Shown one piece after another: positions 9,161-17,394 of a stretch of DNA of 17,394 bases. The DNA is taken from contig NAOQ01000028.1 in the NCBI GenBank assembly GCA_002751075.1, forward strand, positions 177,601 to 194,994, read 5' to 3'. The notes under the pieces are model-generated. The model did no database searches and was not told the origin of the DNA. It saw nothing but the letters and a program-made list of their open reading frames with translations. The position numbers and the translations under genes are program-made. How positions within the stretch are numbered: position 1 is the stretch's first letter; the number at the start of each line of letters is the position of its first letter. Origin of the DNA: Ichthyophonus hoferi. Lineage: Eukaryota; Opisthokonta; Ichthyosporea; Ichthyophonida; Ichthyophonidae.

Positions 9161-9877
9161 AAGGGTAAATCTACGATATGTATATATTTTGAATGGAGTT
9201 ATACGTTAAATTACAGATAGGAAATGCGTTTCCTCCAGAAAAATCACATGTTTTAGAGTTTAGATAGCACTCTTAGGCATTCCGACTAAGACAATTCCTG
9301 CTGACTTGTTTTATACAGAGTATGCCTTAGCATACTTGTACTCAGTGTATACAAAGGGGGGCCACGTTTAAACCTCCCTTAATTTGGCATTTTCTTTCCT
9401 TCTAAACGAAAATAGGTTACAGGAGCACTCCTGTCTCTGTTTATTATCTACGAAATGGTAGCAGGGAAAGATGAAATATTTTACCATGGTCACAAAATCT
9501 GGTAATTCTATTAGGTCAACGATCTACAAATGCTAAAAACACTTCACCCCAACCCCAAATCTATCCACTGACCTTTGCGTATGGAGAGTTAATTTTATCA
9601 CATTTACATATTGACTTCAAATCTGTATTTGAACCATCAACATCTTCAGTTTTAAAGTGACAACAAGGTAATGTACAAAGCAACTAGGCAACACCCATAT
9701 ATCATCTCAGCTGCCAGCTGCTAGACGCCAGAGCCAGAGCCAGAGCAAGCAGGAAGGCCAAGAGGGAGTGATAAAACAGGAATATTTAATTAATTTGGGT
9801 ATTTCTTTTTATAGCTATGATCATTTAATAGTAGTAGCAATTATTATTACGATTACGTATGTAGCCTGGAAAAAGAC
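9161..9877. other. Unassigned repeat-rich intergenic sequence with GC-rich CCAGAG hexamers
   Basis: Apart from repeat copy 2 (9349-9450) I see no gene. Positions 9700-9775 stand out as GC-rich, with CAGCTGCCAGCTG and four near-tandem CCAGAG units, and translate to an Arg/Gln/Ser-rich stretch in one frame with no start codon. Confidence 0.4.
9349..9450 (+). repeat. Dispersed repeat family R, copy 2
   Basis: Begins AAAGGGGGGCCACGTTTAA, which reads in one frame as a short ..TKGGHV-stop tail, the kind of ending seen in many Ty3/gypsy polyproteins. It shares TTTAAACC, CCTTCTAAACGAA, TAGGT(T/C)ACA and CCTGT..CTGTTTATTAT-like sequence with copy 3 at 10052-10140. ACAGGAG/CTCCTGT forms a tight inverted repeat. 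It may mark the 3' end of an LTR element fossil. Confidence 0.55.
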
Positions 9878-10066
9878 TTGGCGCAATCCATTGATATTAA
9901 ATGTCAATTCAAGATGAATGATCCATCAAAATTGAACCAGCCAATGGTAGAGGTCTTGCGACTACATAATGAGCCATTCCAGATAAATCTTGCTGATTTG
10001 TTAAAAAAAAAAGTATCTTACAATATCCGTACTCTGCGTAAGCCAAGAGCAAAGGGATATGTTTAA
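9878..10066 (+). pseudogene. Coding-like remnant ending at family R copy 3, possibly retroelement-derived
   Basis: An open frame of about 62 codons with protein-like composition (MNDPSKLNQPMVEVLRLH, FQINLADLLKK, ending KGYV-stop). Its stop falls at the same place in repeat family R as the GGHV-stop of copy 2, just before TTTAAACCCC. I do not recognise the protein. The shared tail suggests the C-terminal end of an old LTR-element polyprotein. Immediately upstream (9700-9775) is a GC-rich stretch with CCAGAG tandem hexamers. Confidence 0.35.
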
Positions 10067-10140
10067 ACCCCTGAAATCGGAATTCTCTCTCCTTCTAAAC
10101 GAATTTAGGTCACAAGAACATGCCTGTTTCTAGTTATTAT
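10052..10140 (+). repeat. Dispersed repeat family R, copy 3
   Basis: Shares GTTTAAACC, CTCCTTCTAAACGAA, TTAGGTCACA and GCCTGTTTCTAGTTATTATTC with copy 2 at 9349-9450. It abuts repeat copy B (10143-10375), so the two repeat families meet here. Confidence 0.6.
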
Positions 10141-10142
10141 TC

Positions 10143-10375
10143 ACAGCACTTAATAGAATAACTACTTCATAAGTTTAAAGAGGTAAAAACTTAGAATTAA
10201 TTTGAATATTCCATATTCCACAATAATTGCAACAGTAGTTATTATCCCAGATGATTGAGGGTTGATGTCGTCAATGCCGAGCGAGGGCGAACTGACGACA
10301 GTTCATCCTATAGACACTTACAGTGATAACACAATGGAATTCATTTCCCAAGCAAGCACAGTCACACAGAACGGA
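10143..10375 (+). repeat. Dispersed repeat, copy B
   Basis: Counterpart of the segment at 6828-7045, same orientation, with many substitutions and small gaps. No RNase H remnant follows it here, so it is a detached or truncated copy. Confidence 0.7.
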
Positions 10376-10530
10376 GATCCTTTCCTTTTATTCTAATTAT
10401 CTGCTTGGAATTATGGGCCACCACTAAAATTATACAAAATAATAGCTACAACACAGGCTGACATTAAATAATAATGGTAGCCATAATAACAACAACAACA
10501 GTAATAATAACGTGATGAGGATATAAACGA

Positions 10531-10538
10531 TGACGTCA
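10531..10538. promoter_or_regulatory. Perfect CRE palindrome TGACGTCA
   Basis: Consensus CREB/ATF site in its full 8-bp palindromic form, 376 bp before the first candidate ATG of the transporter gene and outside the repeats. ATF/CREB-type bZIP factors are conserved across animals and fungi. That this copy is functional is inference. It overlaps the start of an 80-codon open frame (10530-10772) of unknown meaning. Confidence 0.35.
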
Positions 10539-10896
10539 TTAGTGGTTTTGTGTTTTTACGCAAAAGTAGTAATAATGATTGGTTATTGGAATATAGGCAT
10601 GAAAGACATAAAATGCAAAAATAAACATTATAGCAACGATCAATGTTACATCAATGTTACACCACCAGTTATTTTAGGCTCACTATTCAGGCCAATAATA
10701 CGACGTATTGTCTGCCCATTTTTAGCTAGAGACCTCGTATGTATGGGATGCAATAGTACAATGGCAACATAAAACCACCCAATACTATCGTTTGTTTGAT
10801 ATTATTATATTAAATTAACTTAAATCTATAGCCGCCGAGACAGCCGAGGTTCGGCAATCTTGGATGCGTACGTCTATTGCGTATCCATTTGACAAT

Positions 10897-10955
10897 CTCA
10901 TATAGGACATACAATGTTACCAGAATCGTTAGGTAGTCATTGTATGTTGTATGAG
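10897..10955 (+). promoter_or_regulatory. Hairpin around the first candidate start codon of the transporter
   Basis: CTCATA (10897-10902) pairs with TATGAG (10950-10955), and CATACAATG (10908-10916) pairs with CATTGTATG (10938-10946). The stem is 6 + 9 base pairs with a 5/3 internal bulge and a 21-nt loop. The ATG at 10914 lies in the stem. Either translation start is structured, or the real start is the in-frame ATG at 10995. Confidence 0.55.
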
Positions 10956-13900
10956 ACTTATTCATTTTATCCATTGCTTCTTCCACGTTTTCTAATGAGA
11001 CAACATAAGGTAGTTGACCCTAGCAACCTTAAGCGAGGCTCTGCAGCCTTGCTATACATGCTAACAGGTATGTTTCTGTACTGTGGCAAGGCGACAGAGC
11101 TGCAAGGGTATTTTGTTTTCCTACACCCTTTATAACTATTTCCATTTATTAAATGACTACGCTACATATCTTTTTGGAGGGTGACAATGAAAAGACCTGC
11201 CGGTTATCTTTACTGTCTTTGCATTACTTACTGATTTCCTATACGATACCTACTTGTATGTGGAGCCTGTCGGCTTCTTTATTAATCTAATCCAGTCAAA
11301 ACTTCACCTTACCGTCTCTTTCTTTCCCACCTCATCTACCTCTTCTCTCTTACCCATATATGCGCAGGTATGCCTATGCGTATATATTTATTGCTTGCAT
11401 ATATATGTAACTATAGATATGTGCATTTGTAAATCAGATCATATGAACATGTATGTTCATTATACATCATTATTTATAATATATGTATATATATATGCAT
11501 AATAGTATATACTAATAATGCTCAATCCCTGCCCAATTCCTGCCCAATTCCTAACACCCAACCAATCACTTCACACCATACTGTTTTATCCATGCAGCTG
11601 CCGGACTGGTTGGGTTCAACAAAGTGGCCCTTTCCAAATATGATTTCCCTTACCCCAATCTGATTGTACTACTGCAGGTAGGCATATATATATATGTATA
11701 TATATATATCTACTTTTATATACGTACAAATACTTACATATATAGACATAAATATGTGCATATATGTGTATTCGAGTATATATGTATACACAGATACCTA
11801 TTTACACATATTTTTATATATACTTATATACTCATATATACACACACATACATTTACATAGATATAAATATTTTTATATACACATATATATATTAATATG
11901 ATTATTTTCTAGTTAGTATTCAGTGCGGTGGCGTTGACGCTGTTTAAAGCAATTGGATTAATTAGTTACCGGGAATGCACTGTGAAGACGTTAAAGGTAG
12001 GACTCATATATGTGTATGTGTATGTGTAGATATATGTATATGCGAATGTGGGGGTGTATGTATGTCTACGTATATGTGCATATGTATATGTAATTATTGA
12101 TGTATTTGAATTATAATATGCATCTATGCAAATATATCTGCATATACACACGCATTTTTATATAAAAAGAAATGTAGGCCACACAATATGTACACCTTAC
12201 CACACACATAAACACATATCTACATGTATACACCCGCCAACATGCCGATTTACCCACCATATATATATTCTTACTATCTATTTTCACACAGCAAGTTATT
12301 CCACTATCGTTAACCTTTGTCCTATTTCTAATCGCTGGAATGGTCTCATTACAAGGAGTGAGTGGATGGATCAAGTTTGACTAGCATCTAGTTATTGTAT
12401 TTATTATTGTTATTGGTATTATTACTATTATTGGTATTATTATTATTACTATTACTACTATTAGGATTATATTGCCTGGACATGCTGTTTAACAAACATC
12501 TCAATAACAGATATACTATAACTCCTTTCTCATATTGATTAGTACTAGCATTACAAGTAGCTTTCATTTTCACCATCGCTCTCCCTGTATTTAGTTTCCT
12601 TCTTATATTAACTATCCCCTTTCCCCAGGTGAATATTGCCATGTATACGGCCCTAAGGCGAATGACTTTGATGTTTGTAATGGCATTGGATTACTTGTTG
12701 CAGGTAAGGACCTACTACTGATGTAGTAGTACGAGAGAGTGAGTATGATAGTATATGCACCATCTTACTATATTGGATAGGCTTCCGTTATATACAAAGT
12801 TGCTCAAATTTGACTAAGATATACATAGTAGGCAGTTTGTTCTATACTTTTATTAATAAAATAAGTCCTATAGCCTAGGCATGGTCTATGCCAATCAGTG
12901 TTATGTTATCATTTAGTTATTGCCTTCCATCTTTATGACTTGTGCATTGGTAAGGGTTATTGTTTCTTCCCTGTTGTGTTTGTTAGCAGGAGCTTAGAAA
13001 TGTTTTATTTGTGTAAGAGTATATATGAGTATATTAATTTGTGTGTTTGGATGTGCTCTTCTATACCAATACCTACCTATGAGGTATATATATATATATG
13101 CATGAAGTATAAAGTATACTGCATTGCATCGTCTATACCTATTTGTATCTTGACGGATTTCTACTATATATGAGGTATACAAGCATTTGATCTATTCATG
13201 TAGTAATAGTGAATTAAGACAATGCAATTAAACATGTGTTAGTACTTGTCTGACCTAATTTAATCATTTCCATTAAAGGATCAAACGAAGACTAATCTCA
13301 ATTAAATGAGAAGTCAATCAGTGATGTGAAAAAGTTTTTTTCTTCAATTGATTTATTGACCAGCTTTTGACTGAATAATTAGTTACTTAATGAAACATCA
13401 TACTCCCTGAGGAATTAGTTACCGTATGTTAATGAGCGGTCATTTTTACAGGGAAAATCATCTACCCAGAAAGTTAAATGCTCCGTGTTTATTATGGTGG
13501 TAAGTTATGCACAATTATGATGCATGATAATAACCCAATTACTCATATGCATTTTTTTGTTCTTCGTTGCATTATTTATCATTCTTATTTCTTGTTGTGC
13601 CCTCCTGTCCGCTCTTTTTTATCCTTCGTATGTCATTGCTATCTGTATGAAAATGCGGGTAGATATGAGAAGCGTTTTTGGGCTGGTGTGCTGTGTATAT
13701 GCTATATCTCAGAGGATATATCTATATCTACGTATATGATGTAGAAACGGGCCATATTGAGTGCAGTTAGTGTTATTGGCAAGTATGTGGTGGACGTGGT
13801 GATTGCCATACAGTAATGATAATACTCATACTTTAATGCTTTGTGAGTTGAAGGATATTTGCTTACCCCTCTTCAACCTATGTCCCTATAACCGCTACTT

Positions 13901-15377
13901 TCAATTATCTTTGTCTTTATGCTCACACATAAATCTTTACAGATATCCATACCCATACCCATACACATACATATACATGTATTTAAAATAAAGGTACATA
14001 TCTATGTACATATTCTATTTTACTTTACCCCACAAACATACATACATATATCCATATATACATACATGCACAGCTTGGTGCATTCATAGCTGCTGCGGGA
14101 GATCTTGCATTCAATACCTCGGCTTACGCATACGTCATTATCTATGACATATTAACGGCCCTATATTTAGTTATGATTGCACGCGTGAAGGAGGAGGCCC
14201 ATCTAGAGACATTTGGTCTGATGGTATATAATAACATTGTGTGCATACCCTGCCTACTGGTAATATGTGGGGCGCGCGGGGAGCTGAGGTAAGCGTGTAT
14301 GTATATGTATGTTGTTTCTTTATGCGTATGCGTTTATTTTATTTATTTTTATTGTCATGTCTGTGTACATATCTATATATCTATCAGTATATGTTTTTGG
14401 TTTACAATGATGTGCGTGGCCATTTCATTTTATTGACCTCTTACTACAACCACAACCACCCAACCATAATTACTCTATTTTCGTCCACTACTTTATTAAT
14501 ATGCACTCATACGCCAAGATACGCCGATACACGAATCATTTTTTTCATTTACCATCCTCTCTTTTCATACATCTCCCCGCCTTACATCCTAGCCAATATT
14601 AAAACAATACATTAATATCATAACTCACTCTCTATCCCTTCTTTCTTGCAGTGGCCTCATAACCTTTGAACATCTATACGAACCTGGATTTCTAGTAGCC
14701 CTTTTCTTCTCTACTATCCTTGCCTTTGTACTTAATTACTCCATCTTCCTTAACATCTCTGTTAATTCTGCGTTGACACAGAGCGTGTGTGGACAGGTAA
14801 AGTCGTTTATTGTGTTTATCGAATGGTTTTTATATATGTATAATTATTAACTTTTGCTAGTATAAAACTGCATGTATATGTATATATTTTTATATTAATG
14901 TGTGTATCATATGCTATAACCCATTCTTAATTTTCTCCGTAATTAGATTGATCTACTTTTTTTTGTCGCCTCTTACTCCCCCTTTTAATTTATTCTATCT
15001 CTTTTTCTTTTACTTTCTTATCAGATCTTATCAGAGGAGTTCTTATTTACCTCTTCTACCAACTTCTCTCGCATTTTTTTCACCTAGTCTTCATAGATAT
15101 GCGTACGATCACCTCAACTAATTTACACACTTACTTATCTATTTTCTCACTGACTCGCATCCTTGCTCCCTCATCTTCACCCCTTATATGTTATACATAG
15201 CTTAAAGACGCAATAACAGTCTTCCTTGGTGTGCTCTACATTGACAACAACACAGTCTATACTGCCTTTAACATCATTGGAATTATAGTTAGCTTTAGCG
15301 GATCAGGTTTATATGCTAGGGCAAAATACGACGAGAGTAAAAAGCGTGTCGTGCTACCAATAGACCATAAAGAATGA
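10914..15377 (+). CDS. SLC35D: SLC35D-family nucleotide-sugar transporter, complete, 9 exons
   Basis: Exons: 10914-11067, 11598-11677, 11913-11996, 12292-12357, 12629-12703, 13452-13499, 14074-14288, 14652-14796, 15201-15377 (1044 nt, 347 residues, TGA stop). All introns are GT..AG and in phase. The family (SLC35D1/D2) moves UDP-sugars such as UDP-GlcA, UDP-GalNAc or UDP-GlcNAc into ER/Golgi in exchange for UMP. Matches in order: AALLYMLTAAGLVGFNKVAL (human SLC35D AAGFYGVSSFL..VNKSVL), SKYDFPYPNLIVLLQ (TNYRFP..GQ), NIAMYTALRRMT (NLPMFTVLRRFS), LGAFIAAAGDLAFNTSAYAY (IGAFVAASSDLAFDLEGYAF), FGLMVYNN (YGLLYYNA), NSALTQSVCGQLKD (NSALTTTIVGCIKN), FNIIGIIVSFSGSGLYA (FIGLNISIAGSLVYS). The chain is strongly hydrophobic, as expected of ten transmembrane helices. 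The substrate cannot be set from sequence. The first ATG (10914) has A at -3; an in-frame ATG at 10995 would give 320 residues, and a hairpin surrounds the first one. The next gene lies divergently to the left. Confidence 0.92.
11679..11905. repeat. TATA/CATA microsatellite filling transporter intron 2
   Basis: Almost the entire intron between exons 2 and 3 is degenerate TATATG/CACATA repeat. The open frames across it are repeat artefacts joined to the real exon 2 sequence. Confidence 0.8.
12003..12230. repeat. GTATATGTG/CACACATA microsatellite in transporter intron 3
   Basis: Runs of TATGTGTA-type units in the left half and of CACACATA-type units in the right half could pair with each other within the intron. 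Overlapping open frames on both strands here are low-complexity artefacts. Confidence 0.7.
12393..12472. repeat. TTATTA/TTGGTATTA microsatellite in transporter intron 4
   Basis: Degenerate ATT repeat just after the donor at 12358. The Asn-rich minus-strand frame through it is a translation of the repeat. Confidence 0.8.
13944..14066. repeat. CATACC/CATATA microsatellite in transporter intron 6
   Basis: CCATAC repeats near 13944-13978 and CATACATA repeats at 14035-14066 lead into the CATGCACAG acceptor of exon 7. Confidence 0.75.
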
Positions 15378-17394
15378 GAAGGTGATAGGATAGTAAGCAT
15401 CGGTTGGGATCGATAACGTAATATTCGAGTCGGCTTAGAGGGGAGAAGAGGGTGGCCACTTGCAGTCCCAGAGTGTCGCCTTGGGTAACCCTGAACTGTA
15501 ATTCTGAATAATGTATGAAATTCCACAAAATTTCATCTAAGTCTATCATTTCATGGACACGTCAAAATTTAAGAATGTTTATATGTTAATTTATTAATAT
15601 AAGGTTACGGCAATGTGTAATGTTATTTCTTATAACCTTAAAATGTAAAATGTATTTTTTTACAAACAAATGAAACTTTGACGAAAGGGTTTTATAACCC
15701 CTAATTAGAAAGAGGTTTGTTGGGTTAAGGCTGCTCCTGGGAGATAAATGGAACAGGAGAAATAATGAGACATGTATATATACTCCAACAGTGATTAGCG
15801 AAAATAAATAATGTATGTATGTGTTAACGTACTTTGTTGACGCCAAATATATCAAAATAAAGAACCAGTACACAGTATTTGCACAAGTCTTAATATAAAC
15901 TCTGTCAAAGATAGCAATCTACCAACGTATGCTAACACTCCGGATGCCAAGCGTACACATATTAGATCTCTTATGACTGATAAAACTTGGTATTGTAGTG
16001 TAAAAAGTAAAACAAAAACAATAACCATATAAAAAACCAACAGGAGTTGATTATCACCAAGATCATATAAATATTTTATAGTCTTAGGACTGCCCATGTC
16101 CCATATAATTCAATACAATTCGGTGTACTCAGAGTGTGAGAAGCGCAATAATTGATTATGTATATTATATATATTCTTGCCCAAGTTATATGTGCCTATA
16201 TTCATTCAGGAACTTGTTGGAAAGTATGAAGTTCAACTTTTGCTTAGGTAAATCGTCTAGACTACACAAATGGGTTTTAAGTTAATGATTTTAGTGGAAT
16301 TCGTAGCCTGTTTTAAAGCTGTTTTCAATATCTATATGTACAAGTATTTTATAGTACAATTAATAAAACATGTTAGATATAATTAGAGGCAGGTTTGGTC
16401 CCTGTGACCTACATCTATTTAGGATTGAGGGAATATCGAATTAAAGAATATTTTAACGTGTACCCTTGCATACACGGAGTACAGATAGGCTAATACATTT
16501 TTATTATTAAGGAAGTCTGCAGAAATTGAGGACTAAGTCCATGAAGGTTCCAGGATTCCTTCCTTGTTCTAGGTTATTCAGCATCTCAATCATAGTTTCT
16601 ATTGGCTACCTCAACTACAACTTTAAATTCCACAGAGAAGCAACAACAGCCAATCCATACCCTGATGATGACACGATATATCACCTCGCATCATGATTAT
16701 TATCCAAAGAAATCCAATGTGGAGGGCCTACAATGTCGGAATGCCTTTAGTTATGTAATACCCAATCAAAAGGCATATATTTACTTGCTTATTGAAAAAG
16801 CAATCGTCACGTGGGAAAAGGACCAATGGGATCCTGGCAACCAGTACGTGGGGGGTGGGGTAGAGGATTTGCTTGCCCCAATATACTGTGCATGCAACTG
16901 CAAGCAAGGAAGACCAAATATTTTGTAAAGTGAGGTGGTGTTGAAAATATGATAATAAGGCTTTTCATGACTGAAGATTATAATTCAGGATCAAGGATAC
17001 CAAAAAAAGAGAGGTATTAATTTTTGCAACAAGTGTAATCTGTTACAATGATTCCTTATCTAGTTATTTACTTCATTTGTGTTATCTGTTAATATTTAAA
17101 TAATAGAGTTTCTATCAAATCTACGCAGTAATTGAGACTAATTCTACCATATAAGGTATTCAATTTAATCTAATTTCAGTTTTACCGCAAAACATGTGAT
17201 TAGATAGTATGAATTAACCAATGCATGTGACGAGGTTTCTGGTAAACAAATAATTTCTGTGCTATTTGTCAAATATAGCTACATACACAACATAGACAAA
17301 GCAATTATAATTATAATTATTTAACTAATTGTTGTTGAATTCAAAAATATTCTATACAAAAATACTATATTTAGAAAGTATAAGAAGGTCCTAT
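15378..17394. other. 3' flank of the transporter: likely UTR, then unassigned sequence
   Basis: Positions 15378-15500 are GC-richer than the flank and probably 3' UTR. Candidate AATAAA signals occur at 15803-15808 and 15856-15861, both far from the stop codon. Small open frames exist: minus 16097-15852 (81 codons, one hydrophobic stretch LLLVFYMVIVFVLLF, good start context) and plus 16602-16928 (108 codons, no ATG at its opening, protein-like composition). I recognise none of them, and none has neighbouring exons that I can connect. Confidence 0.4.

Noticed and set aside
10530-10772. Plus-strand 80-codon frame with four or more Cys
   Set aside because: No family is recognised and the Cys spacing fits no zinc motif. 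It is likely upstream non-coding sequence of the transporter.
11254-11502. A frame with a gtatgc donor just upstream of transporter exon 2
   Set aside because: It was considered as exon 1. The exon ending at 11067 gives the right phase and the SLC35D match (AALLYMLTAAG), while this one gives neither.

Overview
The window is AT-rich eukaryotic nuclear DNA. It carries spliceosomal introns with GT..AG ends, pentanucleotide and dinucleotide microsatellites, and old LTR-retroelement debris. The two host genes use TGA as stop (gene 2) and standard codons throughout. The species cannot be named from this sequence. A USP8-type deubiquitinase, an SLC35D-type nucleotide-sugar transporter and introns of about 0.2-1.1 kb suggest an animal or an animal/fungal relative with an AT-rich, repeat-rich genome.

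Left part (1-5760, minus strand): one multi-exon gene runs off the left edge. Nine exons, found by protein similarity and splice phase rather than by open frame, encode the N-terminal ~280 residues of a USP8-like ubiquitin hydrolase. These comprise a start exon, the USP8 dimerisation helical domain, a coiled coil, a short linker with a PxxPxR motif, and the first half of a rhodanese-like domain. The catalytic USP domain would lie beyond base 1. The introns are packed with simple repeats.

Middle (5761-10913): about 5 kb between two divergently transcribed genes. It holds an 80-93 bp tandem duplication just upstream of the USP8-like start. It also holds a degraded Ty1/copia element (RNase H region, polypurine tract, short direct repeats on both sides), three copies of another dispersed repeat that may be LTR-element ends, a second copy of a copia-associated repeat, a weak tRNA-like segment, and a perfect CRE palindrome ahead of the right-hand gene.

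Right part (10914-15377, plus strand): a complete nine-exon gene for a nucleotide-sugar transporter of the SLC35D family (347 residues from the first ATG, 320 from an alternative ATG). All eight introns keep phase. A 15-bp-stem hairpin surrounds the first candidate ATG.

Right flank (15378-17394): a GC-richer segment follows the stop codon, then about 1.9 kb in which I see only unassigned small ORFs and no recognisable gene.

The two genes act in different pathways: endosomal deubiquitination, and sugar-nucleotide import into ER/Golgi. Nothing in the sequence ties them together except divergent orientation. I found no clearly novel system. The better leads are the intronic repeat architecture of the USP8-like gene, the start-codon hairpin, and the unassigned repeat families between the genes.
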